Shown: in pieces, positions 24,336 to 35,504 of the stretch
How the letters are laid out: each line of letters begins with the position of its first letter
Position numbering within the stretch: position 1 is the first letter of the stretch
NCBI GenBank assembly: GCA_022577435.1
Contig: JAKOON010000032.1
Coordinates: forward strand, 1,961,501-2,025,500
DNA from: Embiotoca jacksoni
Taxonomy: Eukaryota > Chordata > Actinopteri > Embiotocidae
Direction of reading: 5' to 3'
DNA length: 64,000 nt
Notes under the pieces: model-generated
Told to the model about the DNA's origin: nothing
The model's database searches: none
The model's input: only the letters and a program-made list of their open reading frames with translations
Made by a program: the position numbers and the translations under genes

Positions 24336-24409
24336 CACGAGTTGGCTTGAATTTGTAAAAAAAAATAAAAATGGTTGCGATCGCAAGGTTGTGATTTCCT
24401 GGAGGGACT
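23471..24409. mobile_element. Candidate non-autonomous DNA transposon with inverted ends
   Basis: The left end, agtccctccaggatttcgc, and the right end, gtgatttcctggagggact, are inverted repeats. Just inside each end lie 'gattgttgcaatc' and 'ggttgcgatcgcaaggtt'. No target duplication could be identified and the interior has no transposase. Poly-A (24303-24330) and A-rich runs interrupt it. Confidence 0.5.
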
Positions 24410-24544
24410 CAACAGGTTTCACAACATTCCTTTTCCTTTTTTTTTTTTTTTTTTTTCTTCAGTACGAAGTGTGGTTGTTTTTTCAGTCTCACTATGAAAT
24501 CAAAGTGTTTCTTTTTAAATGATTTGCTGAACAATAATACGAGT

Positions 24545-25000
24545 TATCATTAGCGCCTCGGGAGCGCATAACAGGACCACATTGTTGCAATGTACACAGC
24601 ACAACATAAAACTAACTCATTAAAAGTAACAGCACGCAACATCAGAGCGATGCTCGAGCGTCCCTCCGCCGGGTTGTGGATGCACAACCGTTTTCCCCTT
24701 TCACGACACCTCCGCGTCCTCACCAACACACCCGTAAATCCCGGAGCTGTCACATCCGCGTTCGGTGCCGCCTCGTGCCGGCGGACAGGCACGAGCTCCT
24801 CGTTAGCCACGCTATCTTTAACTCCGCTGAACTCACCGAGACGCACCGCCAAGTGATGTCCACTCCTGGCCCGCGGGTCCCTGGGTGACTTCCAGTGCTT
24901 CACGTGCACGCTGTCCGCTGGAAGACGTGTCGTCCACACGCAGTTTTCACTGCTCAGCTCGAGATGTTTGCTGTCTCCGGCTGCGCTCGTACGACATGCC
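24545..25000. other. GC- and CpG-rich patch
   Basis: The base composition contrasts with the AT-rich neighbourhood and CpG is frequent. A part (about 24800-24870) has a decayed relative at 26255-26325 in which CpG has turned to TpG/CpA. It may be a CpG-island-like promoter fragment or the end of a mobile element. No exon could be supported. Confidence 0.4.
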
Positions 25001-25009
25001 TTTAAAGAT

Positions 25010-26210
25010 GATAAGAAATGATCTCTGCGATAAGGCTACTTACTACCTGGAGGGGTGGGACTTAACCTCTTCCTCTATTGACAAATCTGCTCTGCCCGAG
25101 CAAATGAGAACTAAGTCTGAGCAAAATCACTGTGATCGACACGTTGTTTAGCAAATAGAAAAAAAAAAAAAAATCAAGGAAGCCACACCTTAAAAAAAAA
25201 AAAAAACACGTTTTCTTTAAACTGGGTTACTAATGCATCTCTCAAAATGTCATTTTTCTTTGGACATGCATGGACATATATATAAACTTTGAATCTGGAC
25301 TAGGTCAGACTTTATACTGTAGCCCCATTGTGTTGTCTAGCTCATATCTCCCAGCTTTAGTCATATATAGGCATTTGTATGCAAAACAAAACAATTCAGG
25401 CAAAAAGGAAAAACCTTCTTTAGTGTGTTCAAACTTATTACTTCTTATGAAGACATAAAGCAATGTATTATTGTAAAAAATACAACGAAATGAAGTTTGG
25501 TTTCTCAACCCATCAACTAATTTCAAATGCATCTGTTTTGTCAAAAAAAACAACTTGGCAATAATACCCAGAAACATTCAGACACATTCAGATTTTTAAA
25601 AAACAGTTTATCTGGAAAATGTAGCTCTTTCATCTTTCAAACTGTTTTTTTTTTTTTGTTGTTGTTGTTGTTTTCTTTTGTCCCGGAATGTTTCCTTTTG
25701 TTATTTTCCTTTTTATCATCCATCTTGTATATTTGCTCATCTCCTTCTCCCTGCCAATTTAGTGGTAGTTGTTCAATGATCAGGATTGTCTATCTGTAGT
25801 CAGCTGAGTACATATATTGATCTGTGTCACTGTGTTTATGCACTGGACCAACTGTTGTTTACCATTCATAAAATACCAGCAAAAGAAGGAAAAAAGAATA
25901 ACAACAAAACACTTGCACAATGTTGTAGAATGTCCATTAACCCAGATGAGAAATCAAGGCAGCTGTTTTCAAATCAACACATACTGTTTTAAAATGAAAC
26001 TGAATGGTAAACAATGCTTTCTGTTGGACCCCTTAGCCGTCCTCTCCATCCTCTTTGGACTACATGTAGTTTTATTCAGCAGCAATAAACAAGGGAAAAG
26101 ATGTAAAAAAAATTTTTTTTTAAAAACAACTAAGATAAAACAAGACATCACCATGGCATGAACAATAAACGTATAAATATGTGTAATATAAAAGATAAAA
26201 CAGGCATCGG
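25010..26210. other. AT-rich sequence with dispersed repeat fragments
   Basis: No gene is seen. Pieces near 25450-25510 and 26070-26160 resemble 15735-15870 (tttattgt..gtaaaaaat.caa.gaaat; agcagcaat.aacaag), so an unnamed dispersed repeat is present at both loci. Confidence 0.4.
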
Positions 26211-26439
26211 TGGTTTTAAGGCACAACACCTTTGTGTTCTTACTAACACAGCCAGTTAGCCACGCTATCTTAACTTTGCTGAACTCACTAAGACACTGCC
26301 AAGTGATCTTCTCTCCTGGCACACAGGTTTGCCAATACACATTAGGAGGGGGGGTAAAGGGGGGGGGGGGTCCTTTGTTTTGGTGGTGTTGATGTCCGGG
26401 TCCCTATCCTGACATTCTGTGGTCTGAAGGAGAGTAAAT

Positions 26440-26760
26440 CCATAAACCATGAGCAGAGTGAGGTGGAGAGTCCAAGGTTGCTGAGTTTATGCACCACTTT
26501 ATGGGGATTATAGTGTTGAAAGCGGAGCTGAAGTCAACGAAGAGCATTCTGACGTACGTGTTGGGGGCTCCAGGTGAGACGGGGCTGTATGAAGTGCGAT
26601 GGAGACCGCGTCCTCCGTAGACCTGTTCGCTCCATAAGGAAACTGGTGGCTGTCCAGGTCTGCTGGGAGGACGTCATTGATGTGAGATAATATCATCCTC
26701 TCAAAGCACTTTGTGATGACTGGTGTCAGGGTGATATTTTTGTGGTTTCATCCTCCACAC
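26440..26760 (-). pseudogene. L2-like LINE reverse transcriptase relic
   Basis: The minus strand reads 'ITKCFERMILSHINDVLP' and then 'ANRSTEDAVSIALHTA' followed by a decayed strand segment. This is the palm region preceding the first catalytic Asp in L2/Rex-like fish LINEs (pattern QF.Y..NRSTEDAV..ALH). The frame breaks before the catalytic site. It is a fragment only. Confidence 0.7.
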
Positions 26761-27267
26761 TTAAATGTTGACCTCATCTTAAATTATTTGATTTGCCTCC
26801 CAGAAGGCCTCAGTCTAGTTTAAGGCTTTTTTTTTGTGCAGTGTAGAAGTTGTGTGGTTTGCCACATAAACATGGTCACTTTCTCCCGACTATATGAAGG
26901 GTGGGCCCTGAAGAAGAGACACTCACTCGTTAAGTGTTAACTGAATGCCTGCAGTGTGACGGCTGCGGGTTCCATGTCATCTCCTGGTCGCCCTTTGGAC
27001 CAGCACCTTAGCTGTGTCTGTGGCTACACAATAGCTCACCACATTAAATGTACATCCATATTACTTTATTAGCTGGCTACCTGGCTTTATATTAGCCAAC
27101 ATGCCAGTAACTCGGTGAGCTTATGTAATGAGCTTTGGTATCCTAAATATTGACTTACCTTGAATTTCTTTATCATTTTGGTAATTTTTTGTAGCACTGA
27201 AATGGATCGCATTTCACTCAAAGGTGTTGCTAATGTCTGGCCCTTCCTGTGTGATATGTGGTTTATA

Positions 27268-27686
27268 CAGTGGGTAAAATAAGTACTGAACACATCACCA
27301 CTTTTCTCAGTAAATATATTTCCAAAGGTACTATTGACATAACATTTTCACCAGATGTCAGTAACAACCCAAGTAATCTATAAATACAAAGGAAACAAAA
27401 CAAATACGTTCAGAAATTAAGTTGTGTAATAATGTGAAATGACACAGGGAAAAAGTATCGAACACACTTATTGATATTTATTTAATACTTTGTACAAAAG
27501 CCTTTGTTGGCAACGACAGCTTCAAGACGCCTCCTGTATGGAGAAACTAGTCGTATGCATTGCTCAGGTGTGATTTTGGCTCATTCTTCCACACAAACAG
27601 TCTTCAAATCTTGAAGGTTCTGTGGGCCTCTTCTATCAACTTTGATCTTCAGTTATTTCCATATTGTGGATTATGGCATCTAAAGA
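27268..27686 (-). mobile_element. Tc1-like element, one end only (left arm of composite)
   Basis: Starts cagtgggtaaaataagtact after a TA at 27266-27267 and matches 18842-19255. It then stops abruptly and joins elongase-locus DNA at 'ccccctctctctcc'. No transposase reading frame remains. Confidence 0.85.
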
Positions 27687-27689
27687 GTT

Positions 27690-28780
27690 CAACCCCCTCT
27701 CTCTCCCACACACAGTAATACAATCTTCAATGTCTCAGATCGACTCAACTCTCTCATCTTCAGTTCCCTAAATTGGGAAGTCAACTGTTAATGAAGGCTT
27801 GAGGGTCAGCTCCAAGGTCAATTCAAGTATTGTTACAGAATGGCAGTCAGCACTGACCTATATTTGCTGCAGCATATAGAGACAGGGAAGACAACACTAC
27901 AGGACACATTGTCTCTTCATCAACGCTATAGGAAGGAAACGGATGGTCCAGTGGCAGAGCTGAGAAGCATCAATGCTGCTAATCCATCTAGTTATTACCA
28001 GCAGCCAGGCAGAACAATGGCAAACCAACCAGGAGATTTAAGCTCATCAACACAGTGTACTTGAAGGCTTTTGGACATTATATCCAAAAGAAGAAAAGAT
28101 CTCCCATTGGACAACCATACAGGCTGCTAAAAGTTACATGTTTTAGTCAAGGATGCCTCAGTCGAGCCCAGAAGTCGACATCTTCATGGTACAGATTGAC
28201 TCTGTTTAACAAGCACCCACAATAATCTGACTGAATTCTCCTAAAACATGAAGGAGATCTGATCTGAGGTGCAGTTATCCACATTAAAACACATCTTGAT
28301 AACATCCTGAAAAATAGCACGGAAAACACAGCGGTTCATACTGACCAGCTGCAGGGAGGTCAGGTAGCGTTTCCACCAGAGATATTTGTTCATGCTTGGT
28401 CCGAAAGCTGCCAGGCCGTAGTACAAGTACATCACAACGTGGACGAGGGAGTTAATCAGACCTATCAGGAAAGCTGTAGACAAATACGCAGGATGAAGAC
28501 CACATATATTATCTTCGTGTACTTGTGTCAGTGTGGATTCTGCTGGAAGACATTATTTGTACACTTTGTTCTTTTTCTATGGCATGTTGTGCGACCAGAC
28601 TGGTGGGTTGTACTCACACTGGCCCCCAGCCACATATTTAACCCCGGCCCGACAGTTGAACATCATGGTGGAATGATGGTAGACGTGGAGGAAGGTCAGC
28701 TGACTGTTCTTTTTCCTCAGGGTGAAAAATATCTGAGCCACAAACACACAAAGTAATTGAAGTGAAGCCATGTGTTTATA
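27690..28780 (-). pseudogene. elovl8: Elongase copy C: exons 5 and 6 only, between Tc1 copies
   Basis: Matches about 17752-18841 of unit B. It contains exon 5 (28732-28618) and exon 6 (28473-28346) with intact splice sites and the intervening intron, but none of the other five exons. It shares the Cys-Arg substitution of copy B, and has one more, Ile to Thr, in the FF.LRKK stretch at the start of exon 5. The fragment therefore derives from unit B (or its ancestor) after the Cys-Arg change. It cannot encode an elongase; at most it could supply exons to a chimeric transcript. Confidence 0.9.
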
Positions 28781-30051
28781 CAGTGGGTAAAGTAAGTATT
28801 GAACACGTCATCATTTTTCTCAGTAAATATATTTCCAAAGGTGCTATTGACATGAAATGTTCACCAGGTGTCAGTAACAACCCAAGTAATCTATTAATAC
28901 AAATAAACCAAAACAAATAAGTTCAAAAATTAAGTTGTGTAATAATGTGAAATGACACAGGGAAAAAGTATTTAACACACTTATTGATATTTATTTAATA
29001 CTTTGTACAAAAGCCTTTGTTGGCAACGACAGCTTCAAGACGCCTCCTGTATGGAGAAACTAGTCGTATGCATTGCTCAGGTGTGATTTTGGCTCATTCT
29101 TCCACACAAACAGTCTTCAAATCTTGAAAGTTCTGTGGGCCTCTTCTATCAACTCTGATCTTCAATATTTTCCATATTGTGGATTATGGCATCTAGAGTT
29201 TAATTTTGCTCTCATCTGACCAGACTATATTCTCCCAGTATTTCACAGGCTTGTCCAAATGTTGCGCAACAAACTTTAAATGAGCTTCAACATGCTTTTT
29301 CTTCAGCAATGGAGTCTTGCATGGTGAACGTGCATACAGGCCGTGGCGGTTGAGTGCATGACTTATTGTTTTCTTCGAAACAATTGTACCTGCTAATTCC
29401 AGGTCTTTCTGAAGCTCTCCACAAGTGGTCTTTGGCTCTTGGACAACTCTTCTGATAATTCTTTTCACTCCTCTGTCAGAAATCTTGCGAGGAGCACCTG
29501 GTCGTGGCCAGTTTATGGTGAAATGATGTTCTTTCCACTTCTGGATTATGGCCCCAACAGTGCTCACTGGAACATCCAGAAGTTTAGAAATGCATCTGTA
29601 ACCAACACCATCAGTTGTTGTTTGTTTGCAACAATAAGGTTGCGAAGGTCTTGAGAGAGCTCTTTGCTTTTACCCATCATGAGATGTTTCTTGGTGACAC
29701 CTTGGTAATGAGACACCTTTTTACTGGCCATCAGTTGGGACTGAACCAGCTGATATTAATTTGCACTGACAAGGGGCCGGATTTCTTTCTAATTACTGAT
29801 AGATTTCAGTTGTTGTCTTGACTTTCCGTGTCTTTTTGCACCTCCCTTTCTTCATGTGCTCAATAGTTTCTCCCTGTGTCATTTCACATTATTACACATA
29901 ACTTAATTTCTGAACTTATTTGTTTTGGTTTCTTTGTATGTATGGGTTACTTAGGTTGTTACCAAGATCTGGTGAAAATGTAACGTCAATAGCACCTTTG
30001 GAAATACATTTACTGAGAAAAATAGTGACGTGTTCAACACTTATTCCGCTG
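28781..30051 (-). mobile_element. Tc1-like transposon (right arm of composite)
   Basis: Complete-length relative of 18842-20092. The left terminus, cagtgggtaaagtaagtatt, follows TA at 28779-28780; the right terminus, ...ttattccgctg, precedes TA at 30052-30053. It adjoins the elongase fragment at the same place as in unit B, so fragment and Tc1 appear to have moved or been copied together. Confidence 0.9.
29193..29567 (-). pseudogene. Tc1 transposase N-terminal half
   Basis: About 124 open residues: a GRPR-type hook (RPGAPRKIS), the second helix-turn-helix ([20 protein letters not shown]), then '[20 protein letters not shown]', which contains the first catalytic aspartate. The remaining DDE domain is deleted or frameshifted. 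The element could only be mobilised in trans. Confidence 0.85.
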
Positions 30052-30564
30052 TACATCAGTAACAGAAAGTAATTAGGTAAGTAAATCTTGATATATTATT
30101 GCAGGTTAAAATAAAACAAAACTTTAACTCGAAGTTTTAATTATTTTAAAGATGAGATCACATTATATGTGTGTCTGCTTTTAAAAGTAAAACAGTGTAG
30201 ATGTTCCTTCTACATTCTAGAAATTCATGAGAAGAAAAGTGAGTTACAGAAAACATTCAAAACTGAGAAGTAGTACCCTGTAATGCATCTTATTACACAG
30301 AAGTAAACCAAATCCACACTTTTTCTACACATAATGAAAAAAGGTGAATCTAACAGAAATAAAACAAAAATGCATTCATGTAATGTCTAATAATTACTCG
30401 TTCATTCTTCAATCCTTTTCAAAATTGCTTAAACATGTCAAAATGATGAAAGAATGAGATGAGAGTTGAATCTACTTTAAACAGCCATCTGACTGGGATT
30501 AGCTCAGCAGCAATGCACTCCATCAACTGTCTCTATGGGTGACAGTAACCGTCAGTCCACTATC

Positions 30565-30635
30565 TCTCCACACACATCCATCTGCAGCCTCCTGCAGGCA
30601 GGTTTTATACCGCAGACATCATTAATGGGAGAAAA
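30565..30635 (-). ncRNA. SECIS element (3' UTR of selenoprotein P)
   Basis: On the minus strand an AUGA core (30622-30619) and a downstream GGAU (30579-30576) bracket a stem. GUCUGCGGU pairs with GGCUGCAGAU (GC, UA and GU pairs) and the strands make the non-Watson-Crick UGAU/GGAU quartet. An apical AAAA follows 12 nt after AUGA, and a CCUGCCUGCAGG mini-hairpin suggests the type II form. It lies about 240 nt downstream of the stop codon, where a selenoprotein needs it. Fold and spacing were judged by eye. Confidence 0.85.
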
Positions 30636-30864
30636 CGGGGAGTAACCGGCGACTGGATCCGCACAGAGGAGTCGGACTGGAAATGCCAGCAGAGAAACCA
30701 TAACCTGATTACTGCTTAAAACAGATCCAAACTTCTCTGTTTACTGCTGCTTAACTGCCTAAACTACAATCTGTTTAAACATTTGATCAAAAATAACACA
30801 CTGACGAATCACATTCTAACATTCTAACTATTAAAGAAGCTAAAACAGTTGAGGATGATCTTAT

Positions 30865-30906
30865 CTATCCACTGTCATCAGCACCAGGATCACTGTGGTT
30901 GGCAGG

Positions 30907-30939
<33 letters not shown>

Positions 30940-31830
30940 ATTATGGTGGTGACGATGGTGGTGTTGATGATTTTGGGTTTTATTTTGACTTAGATCATGC
31001 TGACGTTGGGTCTGATTCAAGTGACTGGTGTGCTGATGTTGGTGATTAGGAGGATGATGATGATGATGATGATGATGCTGGCTGTGGTGATGCGTCCCAC
31101 CCGAGGCTGTGGCTCCCTCCTCTGGAGCATCAGTGTCCAAATGAATTGTGGGTACTGTAGTTGTTTGGTTGACGTTTAACTGTGTTGTTGCATTCTTTAT
31201 GATGCTGTGTCTGCCGCTTGTTAAAGTAGAATTAGACTGGAAAAGATAAATATAACAATATTTAATATTTTTGACTTAAAAGCTGCATTTATAACATTTT
31301 TGGGTGAGATAGGGGCAGAAGATCAAACTTGAAATATAACAGAAATATTATTATTTTATCAAGACACTATTACAATAACCTGCGACAATATCGTGTTTAT
31401 AATCAATATTTTCTTACTTTGTTTTGGTCTCCACCAACTCTTGAGGGAAATATGTCTCTTTAACCACTAAATGCTAAACTGTACTTGCAATCAAAGTGCT
31501 AACTTTGTCTGTCTGCTGTTTGGTACATAAAGGGTAACATAAAAGGGAGTTTCTCAAAACCATTTTTCCATTATTCATTCCTGGGGCTTGTTAAATCACA
31601 ATCAAAGGCCCAGAAAACCAAAACAAATAGCTAAAAGAGGCACAAAAAAAAACATAGTAGAACTGACGTGAAGTTCAATAATAATTCCCTGTAGGTCTGT
31701 CACTATTCACTTAATTTGAACCATTGACAAGATTAGCTCCAATTCAAAGGGATATAATATTTTATTCATTTTTGATTGCTTGGGTACTTCATAGTACACT
31801 GAAAATCACTTGTAAAGGATTCACTACCAC

Positions 31831-31874
<44 letters not shown>

Positions 31875-32082
31875 TTGTTTAATGTGATTACTCACAGAGC
31901 AATTGCAGATATCTTTATGATAAGTGGCTCTGATGGCTGCCTCTATGTATGGGTAATGCAGGAAACTGTAAGGCAGCACTATATGGAAGGTGAGGAGACC
32001 ACACCTGGAGAAAAAGGAGAGACAGAAAGAATCAAAATTTAGATGGGAATTACTGCAATTTTATTGACTCCTTCATAGTTTG

Positions 32083-32130
<48 letters not shown>

Positions 32131-34372
32131 TTTAGACACCCTGAAAATGATCAAGACAAGGAATCTGAGATTAGTGCTGATATGATATGCACACAATCTC
32201 TCAAATCCATTGCTGTAATTGGTTGTTTTGACTGTCAGTCAACTGGTTACTCTTTCCCTAACCTTAATAATCCTGACCCTAACCGTGTCCCTTCCACAAT
32301 GTAACCCAATCTGGCATCAGCCCTTACCTATCATAAACCAGGAAGTCATCTTTGTCACCGTCCAGAGCCTCCCACACATCACTTTGAAAGGGAGCCTGCT
32401 GATACACGGGAACTCCAGGGGGCGCTCTTTTCTTCAGCTCCCAGTACATGGCTCTGGAAAGGGCCTCCTGCTCGTTCACTATCATGAAGGACACCTCCGT
32501 CAGGTTGCTGTGGTTCAGCTTGTCACGCAGGCCTCCAATTCTGCAGGTGGACAGATGGAAGAAAAAAGAACGCTGGGAATAATCTGACCCCACTGCTAAT
32601 TCAGACAATTGGAAAAGGATTTAAACTCTCATCTGAAACCATGCACAAGGAGTGTTTAAAGGTTCAGTGTGTAGGATTTATTAAAATCTTATTTCCATAA
32701 TGATATTTTCACTATTGTAAAATCACCTGAAACTAAGAATAATTTTATAAAGTTCTGGTTTAAGGACTTTACTGTTTTAAGTGCCATGAAATGATCAGAT
32801 TTGGCGCTATATAAATAAAATTGAATTGAATTGAATTTTCATTACCTTAGAATGTGACCTAAATATCTACTTGTGGAGCGGGTCTCCTTCCATGCTGCAC
32901 CACCATGTTTTTACCGAAGCCCAGAAGGGACAAACCAAAGACAAGGGGGCCTTTGGCAGCCTCCATAAGTTCTGTTACACACTTGGAAGGGGAGAGTGAA
33001 GCATTCTGCAACCTCACCATGAGATGCTACTATATCCTACACACTGCTCCTTTAATCCACCTAAACAATTATTTTTCCATTTGAACAAAAATGAATTTCA
33101 TCTGTGCGGTTACTTTTTCTTATTAAAGAAAGAAAAGTGACAGAAGGTAACTGAATGTTTTGCACATTAATGCAACAGTCCTAACTCAGTAAAGCTAATA
33201 GAAAAGCAGCGTTACAGGACAAACTATAATGGAGATGTACTGTGCAACACATATTTCTGTGCTAAATCTGCAGCTGAACAATGTTTGGATCATTGACTGT
33301 ATATGAAAGTGGACGTAGTTATGAGGCCGATGTGAGTGCCACTCGAGGTTGGCTCCAAAAATTCTCCGGCTCCAATTACCAACATTCAACTGGTCTCCTA
33401 AAATTCTGTCGATCAATTTTTTTTCCACGAGTTATGTCAGCGTTGCCAGCTAAAATCTGTGTTTTTGGGGGCGTGTCTTTGACTAACAGACCTGTGGGGC
33501 TGTGAGGTTCAATTTTATTGGTATCGCAGGGTTTCCAATCAGACCGAGTCAGATTCTCCGCTCATTCCCCCCCCAGCTGGTCCAAATATGGTCACTAACA
33601 GCTCCAAACTGCAATGAACTATAGCAAGATTTCCATTATCTGAACTCGAGGCTTCATAACGGTCGTTCACAAACCAATGGGTGACGTCACTGTCGGTTCC
33701 AGCTTGGTTTGGAGGCATAACAAAGGAAATTTGAGCAATAATGCTGCATGAGTGTTCTACATGGACTTTTTCCATGGTGAATTTTTGTGCTTTTATCCAA
33801 GGCTAAAAGAGAGCTGTATAACACTGTCTGATCTGTCGCTAGTTTATAATATATATATGTATATATATATGCCACAAGGTTAATGTTTTGTGACTGTGAT
33901 CACTTAATACATAATGAAAAAAGTGTATTGATGGTTATTATGTCTGAAAGGATAAAGACTGAAACGTCTTCCAAAGAGAACAATCCCTGACATTTTCTTG
34001 CACTTTTTCTTTAATCCCTTTTTTCCCCCCCTAAAGATCCACATGTCCAGAGTTGTGTTACCAAAAGTAGTACAGTATATGGTATAAGCATTTAACACTG
34101 AGTGTGTCATTCATGTGTGTATTTTTAACAACTGCGTTCTCTTACCTGGATGCCTGAGTGAGACAGAACTGTCAGCTGGCCTTCAGCAGCGCCACCACGA
34201 CCACACTTCCCAGTAGTTTCTGCATGGGTTTGTGTCCCTTGATTTCCCAGTGGGGGGAAGATTTGCAGATCCTGGAGGCATCATTGTCCCCCTCCACTAA
34301 CAGAGTGGTGTGTGAGGCCCACAGCAGACCTGGCACAGCCGTGTACAGCCACAGCGTCGAGAGAGAGCGCAT
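30865..34372 (-). CDS. selenop2: Selenoprotein P, single-selenocysteine type
   Basis: Secreted selenium-carrying plasma protein. Coding exons on the minus strand: 34372-34146, 32540-32328, 32004-31896 and 31179-30865 (TAG), with all junctions in frame, giving 287 residues. Exon 2 starts with a hydrophobic leader and ends ALLKAS-U-QFCLTQAS. The in-frame TGA (34174-34172, residue 67) sits in the UxxC redox motif of the thioredoxin-like N-terminal domain. Exons 3 and 4 give the conserved VPVYQQ, KDDFLVYDRCG, LPYSFLHYPYIEAAI and CNCS segments. The last exon is the His-rich metal/receptor-binding region (runs of 6-8 His). No further TGA-decoded Sec tail follows, unlike the multi-Sec paralogue, which suggests the fish SelPb form. 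The SECIS lies at 30565-30635. A non-coding first exon (about 35290-35266, GT donor) precedes it. The ATG was chosen as the first in exon 2, immediately before the leader. Confidence 0.93.
30904..31080. repeat. Trinucleotide (GAT/GGT/GCT)n tracts within the selenop His-rich exon
   Basis: The + strand shows gctgctgctgatgatgatg... and ggatgatgatgatg... runs. On the minus strand they read as CAT/CAC and CAG codons, giving poly-His and poly-Gln. They are coding microsatellites, so allele length is likely to vary in steps of one residue. Confidence 0.9.
31832..31868. repeat. (GT)n microsatellite in selenop last intron
   Basis: About 18 GT repeats, 27 bp beyond the exon 4 donor. Confidence 0.95.
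32086..32126. repeat. Poly-A tract in selenop intron 3
   Basis: About 40 consecutive A on the + strand, which is poly-T in the transcript sense, about 80 bp upstream of exon 4. It may contribute to the polypyrimidine content of the intron. Confidence 0.9.
32656..33055. mobile_element. TIR element (MITE) in selenop intron 2, possibly piggyBac-type
   Basis: The termini aaaggttcagtgtgtagga (32658-32676) and tcctacacactgctccttt (33035-33053) are inverted repeats. TTAA occurs at both outer edges (32656-32659, 33052-33055), the target preferred by piggyBac elements. The interior has no transposase and is itself interrupted at about 32777-32838 by a truncated retroelement tail. Confidence 0.6.
32777..32838 (+). 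mobile_element. Truncated retroelement tail with (ATTGA)n end
   Basis: Reads 'taagtgccatgaaat..' through 'ttggcgctatataaat' to attgaattgaattgaat. It is the complement of 61443-61505, the 3' end of the SGNH-type element. Only about 60 bp is present, so it is a severely 5'-truncated copy. Confidence 0.65.
33060..34140. other. Remainder of selenop intron 2
   Basis: No gene seen. 33280-33790 has the look of a dispersed fish repeat (a balanced, CpG-containing patch in AT-rich surroundings), but no termini were identified. Confidence 0.4.
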
Positions 34373-35265
34373 TGTCCCTCCCTGGCTGCTTGGACTGATT
34401 CTGGACAAGAAAGATACGTGCAATAATAATCCATGTTATTTTAACCAAAGGGCACTTCTGCATCCTACATTCTTATTGTGGCACAAAATAGGATAAAGAA
34501 TGTGCTTCAGCCTGATTATTGTTCTTTTATTTGCAAATGCATCCTGTGGACAACAGTGAACGGCAGCACATGCACTCTGATCAGTCTGGGATTCAATCAT
34601 TGGCAGTCTTCCCGCACCCTGAAATGACTAGTCAGTCTGATCCCAAAATAATTAAAGGAGTAAACCCTCATTGTCTCTCTCATCACATGGGAAGATAATC
34701 TGCAAAAAAGAGTTTATTATGGGGTAAACAGCCAATAGGATGAAGAATGTCAGGACTAAATGGACAGACAGCCTGGCAGAAACACAGTCGGCCAGAGAGA
34801 CAGAGAAGCTGGGACAGAGATGTTTACACCCACAGACTGCACTGTCGAACTAACATGGTCTGAATTCTCTCAGATAATTGCAGCTTGTTTGGTAGTCGAT
34901 AGAAGATTAAATGATTCATTAATAATTACAAATTTGAACTAAATCAGGACGCTAGTGTCTGAAAGACAACCTCATAGCTTCAGTTTTAACTGCATTAGAG
35001 TGGAAATTTGTGTCCCCTATTAGCAGGAGACACCTACTGAGTTCAAAATTAGACTAAATGTTTAAAAGACTCTTTATAAAATTTTAACTATTTTAAATCA
35101 AAGTCTAATTTTAGGGTTATACAAAAAAAAAAACAAGCCGATGTAAAAGTTTAATTATTTAGTGAGCCAAACAAGCCAAACTACAGTTGGTTAACATGTT
35201 TATCTTCAAAATAAAAGACTGATTAAAATAGAAAAATACATTTGAGCCCAAAAAGGAACTCTTAC

Positions 35266-35345
35266 CTCTGTGCTCGGTGTCCTGTGTCCCTCACAAACAG
35301 ACAGACAACTCCTGTTGTTTTTAAAGCCTCTGAGGTTGACTGAGC
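35266..35345 (-). promoter_or_regulatory. selenop promoter and non-coding first exon
   Basis: On the minus strand TTTAAAAACA (35325-35316) is TATA-like. About 30 nt downstream the sequence enters a short exon that ends CACAGAG|GTAAGAG, with the donor at 35265. The next 3' splice site, at 34401-34402, opens the exon with the start codon. The transcription start is inferred from spacing only (about 35290). Confidence 0.65.
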
Positions 35346-35362
35346 ACTTCCCCCAAATCAAA

Positions 35363-35388
35363 CACAGAGAGAGAGAGAGAGAGAGACA

Positions 35389-35432
<44 letters not shown>

Positions 35433-35453
35433 CAGAGAGAGAGACAGAGAGAC

Positions 35454-35504
<51 letters not shown>

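Noticed and set aside
24550..24939. 129-codon GC-rich ORF
   Set aside because: Open frames exist on both strands because GC-rich sequence lacks stops; no protein-like features.
34172..34174. In-frame TGA taken as a pseudogene stop
   Set aside because: The UxxC context, in-frame downstream exons and SECIS identify it as a selenocysteine codon.
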